Below are positions 44,572 through 53,600 of a stretch of 64,000 nt of DNA, piece by piece. The notes below the pieces were generated by a model that did not search any database, was not told the DNA's origin, and saw only the letters and a list, made by a program, of their open reading frames with translations. A program made the translations under genes and the position numbers. This DNA comes from Streptomyces sp. NBC_01233 (GTDB lineage: Bacteria; Actinomycetota; Actinomycetes; Streptomycetales; Streptomycetaceae), in contig NZ_CP108514.1 of assembly GCF_035989305.1 (NCBI RefSeq), forward strand, positions 3,596,501-3,660,500. Reading direction: 5' to 3'. Within the stretch, counting starts at the first letter, position 1. Every line of letters starts with the position of its first letter.

Positions 44572-45575
44572 GCCGTTCCGGCGCGGCGCCGGACCCGGCG
44601 CGAGGCAGCCCTTCGGCAGGCCCGTCCGCAGGCACGGGCCCGGCACGCGCCGCACGGGCAGACGCCGCACGCCCCTCCGCCAGGCGCGCCGCGGGCGACC
44701 CGGCCGGCGCCCCTCCCCCTCACGCCGAGCGGACCGCGCGCCGGCTGGCCGCGCGGGCCGCGGGCGGGGCGCTGCGGGTGTTCCTGGTCCTGGCCGCGCT
44801 CTTCTGGCTGCTGCCCACCCTCGGACTGCTCACCTCCTCCTTCGTCTCCCCCACCGACCTCAACAAGGGCGGCTGGTGGCAGGTGGTGACGGCGCCCTCG
44901 CGGCTGACCGCCGGCAACTACGAGCGGCTGCTGGCCAACGACACGATCACCGGGTCCCTCCTGAACACGGTCGCGATCGCCGTGCCGGCCACCCTGCTCG
45001 TCCTGGCCCTGGGCGCGTTCGCCGGATACGCCTTCGCCTGGCTGGAGTTCCCCGGCCGGGACTGGCTCTTCCTGGTCGTCGTCGGGCTGCTCGTGGTCCC
45101 CGTACAGGTGGCGCTGATCCCGGTCTCCGAACTCTTCGGCTCCATCGGACTGTTCGAGACCACGGCGGGCGTGGTCCTCTTCCACACCGCCTTCGGACTG
45201 CCCTTCGCCGTGTTCCTGCTGCGCAACTTCTTCGCTGAGATCCCGCGCGAGCTGCTGGAGGCGGCCCGCCTCGACGGGGCGGGTGAACTGCGGCTGTTCA
45301 CACGGGTGGTGCTGCCGCTCGGCGGGCCGGCGATCGCCTCGCTCGGCATCTTCCAGTTCCTGTGGGTGTGGAACGACATGCTCGTGGCGCTGGTCTTCGC
45401 GGACTCGGCGAACCCGCCGGTGACGGTCGCGCTCCAGCAGCAGGTACGGCAGTTCGGGAACAACATCGACGTGCTGGCGCCGGGCGCGTTCCTGTCGATG
45501 GTGGTCCCGCTCGTCGTCTTCTTCGCGTTCCAGCGGCAGTTCGTCACGGGGGTGATGGCCGGCGCGATCAAGTGA
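44568..45575 (+). CDS. Sugar ABC transporter permease (MalG-like)
   Basis: The 335-residue permease overlaps the previous gene by ATGA. After a 60-residue Ala/Pro/Arg-rich cytoplasmic N terminus come six helices and the EAA loop ELLEAARLDGAGELRLFTRVVLPLG. No ATPase gene follows, so the importer most likely uses a shared ATPase such as MsiK, as is common in Streptomyces. The operon ends here, followed by a repeat-rich 135-bp gap. Confidence 0.92.
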   Translation: MSRSGAAPDPARGSPSAGPSAGTGPARAARADAARPSARRAAGDPAGAPPPHAERTARRLAARAAGGALRVFLVLAALFWLLPTLGLLTSSFVSPTDLNKGGWWQVVTAPSRLTAGNYERLLANDTITGSLLNTVAIAVPATLLVLALGAFAGYAFAWLEFPGRDWLFLVVVGLLVVPVQVALIPVSELFGSIGLFETTAGVVLFHTAFGLPFAVFLLRNFFAEIPRELLEAARLDGAGELRLFTRVVLPLGGPAIASLGIFQFLWVWNDMLVALVFADSANPPVTVALQQQVRQFGNNIDVLAPGAFLSMVVPLVVFFAFQRQFVTGVMAGAIK

Positions 45576-45597
45576 TTGACGTGCGACGTTGACGCTC

Positions 45598-45635
45598 CGT
45601 AACCCGATTGCCACACGCTGCGTAACCCGATCGCC
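45598..45635. repeat. Two 15-bp direct repeats upstream of the GT2/TagF gene
   Basis: CGTAACCCGATTGCC (45598-45612) and CGTAACCCGATCGCC (45621-45635) differ at one base and are 23 bp apart. Their position, about 75-115 bp upstream of the gene, suits an operator with two turns of spacing, but no regulator is known. Confidence 0.5.
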
Positions 45636-45650
45636 GCGCCGGGGGTTCCT

Positions 45651-45706
45651 GGGGGCACTCCCCCAGCCTCCGGCCGGGGGGACCCCCACCCAGCGGTAGC
45701 TGGGGG
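45651..45706. repeat. Palindromic GC-rich repeat element before the GT2/TagF gene
   Basis: The element has nested inverted repeats: GGGGG-CACT-CCCCC (45651-45664) and the outer CCCCCAGC ... GCTGGGGG (45660-45667 / 45699-45706). It resembles a widespread Streptomyces intergenic repeat. Its right arm, GGGGGAAAC, ends 4 bp before the ATG at 45711 and supplies the only ribosome-binding-like bases. Confidence 0.75.
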
Positions 45707-45710
45707 AAAC

Positions 45711-48017
45711 ATGCCCGCGCCGACCCCTGGATGTGCCGTGCCCCGGTTCAGCGTCATCGTGCCCGCGTACAAGGTCCAGGCCTATCTCCAGGAGAGTCTG
45801 GACTCGGTCCTGACGCAGTCGTACCCGGACATGGAACTGATCGCGGTCGACGACGCCTCGCCCGACGCCTGCGGTTCGATCATCGACGAGTACGCGGCCC
45901 GTGACCCCCGGGGCACCGCCGTGCACCTGGCGCACAACCTGGGACTGGGCCCGGCCCGCAACGCGGGCCTGGCCCGGGCCACCGGCGACTACCTGATCTT
46001 CCTCGACGGCGACGACACCCTCGCCCCCGGCGCCCTGCAGGCCATCACCGACCGGCTGAAGGCCACCGGCTCCCCCGACGTCCTGGTCTACGACTACGCG
46101 CGCACCTTCTGGTCGGGCGAGCTGGTGCGCAACCGCCTCGCGCACCGGCTGTCCGAGGAGGGCCCGGCCAGCTTCCGGCTCGCCGACCGCCCGGCACTGC
46201 TGGCCATGCTGATGGTCGTGTGGAACAAGGCGTACCGCCGCGAGTACGTGGAGCGCGAGGGGCTCGCATTCCCGCCCGGCTTCTACGAGGACACCCCCTG
46301 GACCTACCCGGCGCTGCTGGCCGCGGAGTCCGTCGCCGTCCTGGACCGGGTCTGCGTCCACTACCGCCAGCGGCGCACCGGCTCGATCCTGACCACCACC
46401 AGCCGCCGCCACCTCGACATCTTCGACCAGTACGACCGGGTCTTCGGCTACCTCGCCGGCCGCCCCGAGCTGGAGCGCTGGCGCCCCGCCGTGCACCGCC
46501 GGATGGCCGAGCACTTCTGCGCCCTGTACGCCGACCCGCGCCGCCTCCCGCGCGCCGGACGGGCCGAGTTCTTCAGCCGGGCCTGCGCCCTGCTGCGCCG
46601 CTACCGGGCCCCTGGCGGCAGGTCCGCGCTGCCGCTGTCCCTGTCGCGGACCGACCGGGTCCGGCACACCCTGATGCGGCTGGGCACCCGGCGCACCTAC
46701 CGGCTGCTGTCGGCGCTGCGCTCGGCCGGGCTGGCACTGGGCCGCGCGGCCTCGGCCCTGGGGCGGGGCCTGGGCGAGACGGCCCTGCGCCTGTACTACC
46801 GGGCCCAGCGCCTCCTCCCGCTGCGCCCGGAGCTGGCGGTGTTCTCCGCGTACTGGCACGGCGGCTACGCCTGCAACCCGGCGGCGATCGAGGCAAAGCT
46901 GCGGGAACTGGCGCCGCGGATGCGGACGGCGTGGATCTGCGACCCGGCGCACGCCTGGACCCTGCCCCGGGAGACGACGGCGCTGCGCCCGGGCTCGGCG
47001 GCGTACTGGACCGCCCTGGCACGGGCCACGTACCTGGTCACGAACGTCAACTTCGACCGCGCCCTGGTCAAGCGCCCCGGCCAGATCCTGGTCCAGACCC
47101 AGCACGGCACCCCGCTCAAGCGCGTCGGCCTCGACCTCCAGGACCGCCCGGCGGCCACCCCGACGACGGACTTCGCGGGCCTGCTGCGCGGCGCCGACCA
47201 GTGGGACTACCTGCTCTCCGCGAACCGGCACTCCACCCTGGTCTGGGAGAAGGCGGTCCCGTCCTCCTACACGACCCTCGAATACGGCTACCCGCGCAAC
47301 GACGTCTTCCACCGGGCGAGCCGCGCGGACGTCCTGGAACTGCGCGAACGCCTGGGCATCCCGGCGGGCTCGACGGCGATCCTGTACGCGCCCACCCACC
47401 GGGACTACCGGCGCAGCCGGCCGGAACACCTGGACTTCGAGAGGATCCTGCGCGACCTGGGCCCGCGCTTCACGATCCTCGCCCGCACCCACCTCACGTA
47501 CGCGGACACCGACCGCGCGTGGGAGCCGCACCCGCGGCTGCTGGACGTCTCCTCCCACCCCTCCGTGGAGGAGCTCTGCCTCGCCTCGGACGCGCTCGTC
47601 ACCGACTACTCGTCCCTGATGTTCGACTACGCGGCACTGGACCGGCCGATCGTGATCCACGCGGACGACTGGGAGGCGTACGAAGCGGCCCGGGGCACCT
47701 ACTTCGACCTGCGGTCGTGCCCGCCGGGCGCGATCGCCCGGACCCAGGACGAGCTGGTGGACATCTTCACCACGGGCCACTGGCAGGGCTCACGCTCCGC
47801 GCAGCTGCGGTCCGCCTTCCGTACCCGCTTCTGCTCGTACGACGACGGCCACGCGGCGGAACGGGTGGTCCGGCGGGTCTTCCTGGGCCAGACGGCCCCG
47901 ATCCCCGCGATCACCCCCCTGGAAGACCGCCGCCCCACCCCTGCGGCCCCGGCCAACACCCCGTCCCCGTCCCCGGCCCCGACCCCGACCCCGACCCTGG
48001 CCCACCTCTGGCCGTAG
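45711..48017 (+). CDS. Bifunctional GT2 glycosyltransferase / CDP-glycerol glycerophosphotransferase (TagF-like)
   Basis: The 768-residue protein has an N-terminal GT-A glycosyltransferase (RFSVIVPAYKV, LIAVDDASPD, FLDGDDTLAPG). A C-terminal TagF-type glycerophosphotransferase follows from about residue 380 (VFSAYWHGGYACNP, TQHGTPLKRVG, LYAPTHRDY, DALVTDYSSLMFDYA). Such fusions build polyol-phosphate (teichoic or capsule-like) polymers at the cytoplasmic membrane face. The TagGH-like exporter downstream supports this. The tail is a Pro/Thr/Ala repeat. Start ATG 45711 follows a repeat element; GTG 45738 (VPRFSVIVPAYKV) is an equally good start by family alignment. Confidence 0.9.
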   Translation: MPAPTPGCAVPRFSVIVPAYKVQAYLQESLDSVLTQSYPDMELIAVDDASPDACGSIIDEYAARDPRGTAVHLAHNLGLGPARNAGLARATGDYLIFLDGDDTLAPGALQAITDRLKATGSPDVLVYDYARTFWSGELVRNRLAHRLSEEGPASFRLADRPALLAMLMVVWNKAYRREYVEREGLAFPPGFYEDTPWTYPALLAAESVAVLDRVCVHYRQRRTGSILTTTSRRHLDIFDQYDRVFGYLAGRPELERWRPAVHRRMAEHFCALYADPRRLPRAGRAEFFSRACALLRRYRAPGGRSALPLSLSRTDRVRHTLMRLGTRRTYRLLSALRSAGLALGRAASALGRGLGETALRLYYRAQRLLPLRPELAVFSAYWHGGYACNPAAIEAKLRELAPRMRTAWICDPAHAWTLPRETTALRPGSAAYWTALARATYLVTNVNFDRALVKRPGQILVQTQHGTPLKRVGLDLQDRPAATPTTDFAGLLRGADQWDYLLSANRHSTLVWEKAVPSSYTTLEYGYPRNDVFHRASRADVLELRERLGIPAGSTAILYAPTHRDYRRSRPEHLDFERILRDLGPRFTILARTHLTYADTDRAWEPHPRLLDVSSHPSVEELCLASDALVTDYSSLMFDYAALDRPIVIHADDWEAYEAARGTYFDLRSCPPGAIARTQDELVDIFTTGHWQGSRSAQLRSAFRTRFCSYDDGHAAERVVRRVFLGQTAPIPAITPLEDRRPTPAAPANTPSPSPAPTPTPTLAHLWP

Positions 48018-48077
48018 CGGAGGCCCCGTCGCCGGCCGAGCGCCGCTGCGGGGGGCTCCGCCCCGATCTTTCGGCCT

Positions 48078-48113
48078 CGCCTGACCCCGGCAGACGGCCC
48101 GCAGGGTCAGGCG
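48078..48113. terminator. Hairpin over the TetR stop codon, convergent with the GT2/TagF gene
   Basis: Inverted 10-bp arms CGCCTGACCC (48078-48087) and GGGTCAGGCG (48104-48113). The right arm includes the TetR stop codon. It lies 60 bp after the GT2/TagF stop and can end both transcripts. Confidence 0.65.
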
Positions 48114-48748
48114 GCCCGCAGCCCCGCCACCACCGACCGCGCGAGTTCGTCCAGATACCCGCCCGGGACGGAGTCCCGTACGACCACCTGGCGCCAGTAG
48201 AGCGGCCCGATCGCCAGATCGAGCGCCCGGTCCGGATCAACCCCCTCCGCCAGCTCGCCCCGCGAGACCGCCTCGCCCACGATCCCCGCGGCGAGCCGCC
48301 GCTGCCCCTCCAGCAGCGCCCCCCGCACCGCGTCCGCGATCTCCGGGTTCCGCGCCGCCTCCACCAGCAGGTCGGGGATCACCGCCGACGCCACCGGATG
48401 CCTCAGCACGTGGGACATGACCTCCAGCAGCGCCCGTACGTCCCCGTACAGCGACCCCGTCGCCGGCACCGGCAGGCCGTCCGCCGCGAAGGCCCCCACC
48501 AGGTCCAGGACCAGGTGCAGCTTCGACTTCCACCGTCGGTACACCGCGGTCTTGCCCACGCCCGCCCGCCGCGCGATGCCTTCGATGGACATCCGCGAGA
48601 ACCCGACCGCGGCCAGTTCCTCCAGTACCGCGCTGCGGATCGCCTCGGTCACGTCCTCGCGCAGGACGGCGGCGCCGGCGGGGGCCCGCCGGGCGGGGGC
48701 GGCAGCGTCGTCGGAGGTGGAGGCAGAGGCGGCAGGGTCCTTGGTCAT
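48107..48748 (-). CDS. TetR/AcrR-family transcriptional regulator
   Basis: The 213-residue protein starts at ATG 48748 (MTKDPAASAS). A flexible Ala-rich N terminus precedes the TetR DNA-binding domain (about residues 33-82) with the helix-turn-helix FSRMSIEGIARRAGVGKTAVYRRWKSK. A C-terminal ligand/dimer domain of the TetR_C type follows (LPVPATGSLYGDVRALLEVM). It is divergent from the exporter genes. The shared gap holds a palindrome and repeats that are good operator candidates, so it probably represses itself and the exporter. Confidence 0.9.
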   Translation of the reverse strand: MTKDPAASASTSDDAAAPARRAPAGAAVLREDVTEAIRSAVLEELAAVGFSRMSIEGIARRAGVGKTAVYRRWKSKLHLVLDLVGAFAADGLPVPATGSLYGDVRALLEVMSHVLRHPVASAVIPDLLVEAARNPEIADAVRGALLEGQRRLAAGIVGEAVSRGELAEGVDPDRALDLAIGPLYWRQVVVRDSVPGGYLDELARSVVAGLRAA

Positions 48749-48762
48749 GCACAGAGCATAAC

Positions 48763-48833
48763 CGCGCCACGTTACGACGATACGGTTGCGTTCCGACGTG
48801 GCGCGCCCTAACCTCGCCGTAGCGACGATACGG
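48763..48833. promoter_or_regulatory. Operator candidate between tetR and the exporter genes
   Basis: A perfect inverted repeat CGCGCCACGT (48763-48772) / ACGTGGCGCG (48796-48805) has a 23-bp spacer. A direct repeat CGACGATACGG occurs at 48775-48785 and again at 48823-48833. The elements sit 15-85 bp upstream of the TetR start, in the gap before the exporter. Confidence 0.55.
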
Positions 48834-48881
48834 ACCCGTCCCATCGCCAGCGACGCCCCGACCCCGTCGAAAGCGAACCCT

Positions 48882-49790
48882 GTGACCACCGCGACCGCAT
48901 CCAAGACCGGGCCCGCGACCTCCGCGGAACTCGCCGGCCTGGCCGCCGCCCACGGCCTCACCCTCAGCGGCGCCCGCCCCTCGCTCCCCCGCTACGTGGC
49001 GGAGCTCTGGGACCGCCGCCACTTCGTGGCCGCGTACGCGACGGCCCGCATGCAGGCCACGTACAGCACCGCCAAGCTCGGCCAGGTCTGGCACCTGGTG
49101 ACCCCGCTGCTCAACGCGGCCGTCTACTACTTCGTCTTCGGCCTCGTGATGAAGGCCAGCAGCGGAGTGCCGGACTACGTCCCCTTCCTGATCACCGGTG
49201 TCTTCGTCTGGGACTTCATCGGCACCTCCATCAACGCCGGCACCCGAGCCGTCCACAGCAACCTCGGCCTGGTCCGCGCCCTGCACTTCCCCCGCGCGAG
49301 CCTGCCCATCTCCACCGTCGTCCAGCTCTTCCAGCAGCTGCTCGTCACCATGGGCGCCCTCGTCATCCTGCTGCTCACCTTCGGCCAGACGCCCGGACCG
49401 GCCTGGTTCCTGGCCGTCCCGACGCTCCTGCTGATGGCCGTCTTCGCCGCCGGCTGCGCCATGGTCATGGCCCGGATCGGCAGCAAGAGCCCGGACGTCA
49501 GCCAGCTGATGCCGTTCGTCCTGCGCACCTGGATGTACTCCTCGGGCGTCATGTGGTCCATCGACCAGATCCACAAGACGGGCGACCTGCCGCACTGGGT
49601 GCTGACGGTGCTCAAGCTCAACCCCGCGGCCGTCTACATCGACCTGATGCGCTTCGCGCTGATCGACAGCTTCGAAGCACATTCGCTCCCGCACCACGTG
49701 TGGCCGATCGCCATCGGCTGGGCCCTGCTCGCCGGCGTCGGCGGCTTCGTCTACTTCTGGAAGGCAGAGGAGGAATACGGCCGTGGCTGA
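48882..49790 (+). CDS. ABC transporter permease, teichoic acid/polysaccharide export (TagG-like)
   Basis: The 302-residue ABC-2 permease has six membrane helices and the typical amphipathic entry (AELWDRRHFVAAYATARMQATYS, LGQVWHLVTPLLNAAVYYFVF). It exports wall teichoic acid or capsule-like polymers with the ATPase encoded next. GTG 48882 is chosen because the longer frame (from 48786) runs through the operator region. The ribosome-binding site is weak. The stop overlaps the next GTG by 8 bases. Confidence 0.88.
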   Translation: MTTATASKTGPATSAELAGLAAAHGLTLSGARPSLPRYVAELWDRRHFVAAYATARMQATYSTAKLGQVWHLVTPLLNAAVYYFVFGLVMKASSGVPDYVPFLITGVFVWDFIGTSINAGTRAVHSNLGLVRALHFPRASLPISTVVQLFQQLLVTMGALVILLLTFGQTPGPAWFLAVPTLLLMAVFAAGCAMVMARIGSKSPDVSQLMPFVLRTWMYSSGVMWSIDQIHKTGDLPHWVLTVLKLNPAAVYIDLMRFALIDSFEAHSLPHHVWPIAIGWALLAGVGGFVYFWKAEEEYGRG

Positions 49791-50556
49791 CACCCAGGTC
49801 CGGACCCCCACCGTGATCGCCGACGGGGTCCACGTCATCTACAAGGTCCACGGCAGCGGAGGCCGCAAGGGCGGCGCCACCGCGGCCCTCAGCCGGGTCT
49901 TCTCCCGCAAGCCGGCCCCCGGCGTCCGCGAGGTGCACGCCGTCAAGGGCGTCACCTTCACCGCGTACAAGGGCGAGGCCATCGGCCTCATCGGTTCCAA
50001 CGGCTCGGGCAAGTCCACCCTGCTGGCGGCCATCGCCGGCCTCCAGCCGGTGGCCCGCGGCCGGATCTTCTCGCACGGCCAGCCGTCCCTGCTGGGCGTG
50101 AACGCCGCCCTGATGAACGACCTGACGGGCGAGCGCAACGTCGTGCTCGGCGGCCTCGCGATGGGCATGTCCAAGCAGCAGATCCACGAGCGCTACCAGG
50201 GCATCGTCGACTTCTCCGGCATCAACGAGAAGGGCGATTTCATCTCCCTGCCCATGCGGACGTACTCCTCCGGCATGGGCGCCCGCCTGCGGTTCTCCAT
50301 CGCCGCCGCCAAGGACCACGACGTACTCATGATCGACGAGGCCCTGGCCACCGGCGACGCCGCCTTCCAACGCCGCAGCCAGGCCCGCATCGAGCAGCTC
50401 CGCGAACAGGCCGGCACGGTCTTCCTCGTCAGCCACGGCATCAACACGGTCCGCGAGACCTGCGACCGCGCCATCTGGCTGGAATCCGGCACCCTGCGCA
50501 TGGACGGCCCCGCCGCGGAGGTCTGCGACGCCTACGAGGCCTTCACCCGCCGCTGA
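49783..50556 (+). CDS. ABC transporter ATP-binding protein, teichoic acid/polysaccharide export (TagH-like)
   Basis: The 257-residue ATPase starts at GTG 49783. Walker A GSNGSGKST (71-79), the signature YSSGMGARL (as in TagH/KpsT types), Walker B VLMIDEAL and the SHG switch are present. The N-terminal roughly 50 residues before the core, and the LL...VNAALMNDLTG region, are typical of polysaccharide exporters. It partners with the preceding permease. The likely cargo is the polymer made by the GT2/TagF enzyme. Confidence 0.92.
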   Translation: MADTQVRTPTVIADGVHVIYKVHGSGGRKGGATAALSRVFSRKPAPGVREVHAVKGVTFTAYKGEAIGLIGSNGSGKSTLLAAIAGLQPVARGRIFSHGQPSLLGVNAALMNDLTGERNVVLGGLAMGMSKQQIHERYQGIVDFSGINEKGDFISLPMRTYSSGMGARLRFSIAAAKDHDVLMIDEALATGDAAFQRRSQARIEQLREQAGTVFLVSHGINTVRETCDRAIWLESGTLRMDGPAAEVCDAYEAFTRR

Positions 50557-50560
50557 ATAC

Positions 50561-50606
50561 AGCCCCGCCGGCGTTTGAGGCGTGGGGCCTGGGGCGGAGC
50601 CCCGGC
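50561..50606. repeat. Interspersed repeat, copy 2
   Basis: AGCCCCGCCGGCGTTTGAGG followed by CGTGGGGCCTGGGGCGGAGCCCCGG. It is nearly the same as the right half of the repeat at 34924-34961 and lies just after the exporter ATPase stop. Confidence 0.8.
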
Positions 50607-50623
50607 AGCCGGCCCGCAGCCGC

Positions 50624-50669
50624 GAACGGGCCGGGCCCGGGACCACGAGGTCCCGGGCCCGGCCCGTTC
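50624..50669. terminator. Bidirectional terminator, exporter / glutamate dehydrogenase
   Basis: A perfect 21-bp stem (GAACGGGCCGGGCCCGGGAC C and its complement) with loop ACGA, 15 bp beyond the glutamate dehydrogenase stop and 68 bp after the exporter stop. Confidence 0.9.
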
Positions 50670-50684
50670 CGCACGACCAACCGA

Positions 50685-53600
50685 TCAGCTGTGCGCGCGC
50701 AGCAGCGACCGCATCGTCCGCATCGCCACCGACAGATTCGCCAGGTCGAAGTCGTCCGATCCCCGGATCTCGTCCAGCGTCGTCCGCGCACGCCCGATGA
50801 TCGCCGCGTTCTTCTCCTCCCACGCCTTGAAGCGCTCTTCGGGAGTCGAACTGCCGTTGCCCACCGACAGCACATCGGCGGTCAGCGCCGCATGCGCCGC
50901 GAACAGGTCCTCGCGGATCGACGCACGGGCCATGGACTGCCAGCGGTCCGCCCGCGGCAGCTCGATGATCCGGTCCATCAGCTGGGTGATGTCCAGGCGG
51001 TCGGCGAGGTCGTAGTAGACCTCGGCGACCTCCAGGCAGCCGACACCCGTGCGGTCGGCGATCGCGACGATGTCGAGCGTCGGGAAGGCGGAGGAGAACC
51101 CGGCCACCTTGGCGGCCAGTTCCTCCGGGACGCCCTCGCCCGTCAGCTCGTCGAGGATCGACCGGTACCACTCGAGGTCGGCGCCGCGCACCAGCTTCGG
51201 CAGCTCCGCCCAGACCTGACCGACCCGCTCCGCGAAGAAGGCGATGGTCTCGGAGATCTGCAGCGGCTGCGGGCGGTTGTTCAGCAGCCAGCGGGTACCG
51301 CGCTCGACCAGGCGCCGCGAGTGCAGCCGCACCCGGGTCTGGACGTCGGCGGCGACCTTGTTGTCGAGCGCCTCCACCGCGTCCCACACCTCGGCCAGGC
51401 CGAAGATCTCGCGGGCCGCGAGCTGCGCCCGGACGATCTCCTCCGTGGAGGCCCCGGTCTCTTCGCGCAGGCGGTGCAGGAAGGTCGAACCGCCGGTGTT
51501 GACGGTGTCGTTGACCAGGATGGTGGTGATGATCTCGCGGCGCAGCGCGTGCGCGTCGATCTGCTCGGCGAACTTCTCGCCCAGGGCGACCGGGAAGTAC
51601 GCGAAGAGCAGGCGGCGCAGGTACGGGTCGTCCGGCAGCCCGGTGGCGATGAGCTCGTCCGCCACCGTGATCTTGGTGTAGGCGAAGAGCACGGCCAGCT
51701 CCGGCTGGGTCAGGCCCCTGCCGCCGTTCAGCAGTTCGCGGATCTGCCGGTCGGTGGGCAGGAACTCCAGCCCGCGGTCCAGCAGTCCGGCGTTCTCCAG
51801 GCGGCGCATGTAGCGCTGCTGGGCGTGGAGCAGGCTCGGGGCCTGGGCCGCGCCGTTGGCGAGCGCCGTGTTCTGCGCGTAGTTGTTGCGCAGGACCAGG
51901 TGCCCCACCTCGTCGGTCATCTGGGCGAGCAGCTTGTTGCGCTGCTTGACGGTCATGTCGCCGTCCGCGACGACCGCGTTGAGCAGGATCTTGATGTTCA
52001 CCTCGTGGTCGGAGGTGTCCACGCCCGCGCTGTTGTCGATGGCGTCGGTGTTGACCTTGCCGCCCTCGCCGTCTGCGCCGGTCCGGGCGAACTCGATGCG
52101 GCCGAGCTGGGTCAGGCCCAGGTTGCCGCCCTCGCCGATGACCTTGGCCCGCACGTGGGAGCCGTTGACGCGGATCGAGTCGTTGGCCTTGTCGCCGACG
52201 TCGGCGTGCGTCTCGGCCGTCGCCTTGACGTACGTACCGATGCCGCCGTTCCACAGCAGGTCCACGGGGGCCTGGAGGATGGCCTGCATCAGGTCGGCGG
52301 GGGTCATCTTGGTGACGCCCGCCTCGATGCCGAGGGCCTCGCGGACGTGCGCGTTGATCGGGATGGACTTCGCGCTGCGCGGGTGGATGCCGCCGCCCGC
52401 GGAGAGCAGCGAGCTGTCGTAGTCGGCCCACGAGGAGCGCGGCAGCTCGAACAGGCGCCGGCGCTCGGCGTACGAGGTGGCCGCGTCCGGGGTCGGGTCG
52501 ATGAAGATGTGCCGGTGGTCGAAGGCGGCGACCAGGCGGATGTGCTCGGAGAGCAGCATGCCGTTGCCGAAGACGTCACCGGACATGTCGCCGACGCCGA
52601 CCACGGTGAAGTCCTGGGTCTGGCTGTCGTGGCCGAGCTCGCGGAAGTGCCTCTTGACGGACTCCCACGCGCCGCGGGCGGTGATGCCCATGCCCTTGTG
52701 GTCGTAGCCGGCCGAGCCGCCCGAGGCGAAGGCGTCGCCGAGCCAGAAGCCGTAGGACTCCGCCACGCCGTTGGCGATGTCGGAGAAGGTCGCGGTGCCC
52801 TTGTCGGCGGCGACGACGAGGTAGGTGTCGTCCTCGTCGTGGCGGACGACACCCTTCGGGGGCACGACCTCGCCGGCGACCATGTTGTCGGTGATGTCGA
52901 GCAGCGCCGAGATGAAGATCTTGTACGAGGCGATGCCCTCGGCGAGCCAGGCGTCGCGGTCCACCGACGGGTCGGGGAGGTTCTTGGCGACGAAGCCGCC
53001 CTTGGCGCCGACCGGCACGATGACGGTGTTCTTGACCATCTGCGCCTTGACCAGGCCGAGGATCTCCGTACGGAAGTCCTCGCGGCGGTCGGACCAGCGC
53101 AGGCCGCCTCGGGCGACCTTGCCGAAGCGCAGGTGGACGCCCTCGACGCGCGGGGAGTACACCCAGATCTCGAAGGCCGGGCGGGGCGCGGGGAGGTCGG
53201 GGATGGCCTGCGGGTCGAACTTCATCGACACGTAGGAGTGCTGCTCGCCCGTGCTGCCGGTCTGGAAGAAGTTGGTCCGCAGCGTCGCCTTGATGAGGGT
53301 GAGGAAGGCGCGCAGGATGCGGTCCTCGTCGAGCGAGGCGACCTGGTCCAGGGCCCCGTCCAGCTCCTCCAGCATGGCGTCGACGAGCTCGCTGCCGGCG
53401 GCCTGGCGGACGGGCGACATCCGGGCCTCGAAGAGCGAGACCAGCAGCCGGGTGGTGTGGACGTTGTTGCGGAGGGTGTCCTCCATGTAGTCCTGGCTGA
53501 AGGTGGAGCCGGCCTGTCGCAGGTACTTGGCGTAGGCGCGCAGGACGACGGCCTGCCGCCAGGTGAGGCCGGCGCTCAGCACGAGGCTGTTGAAGTTGTC

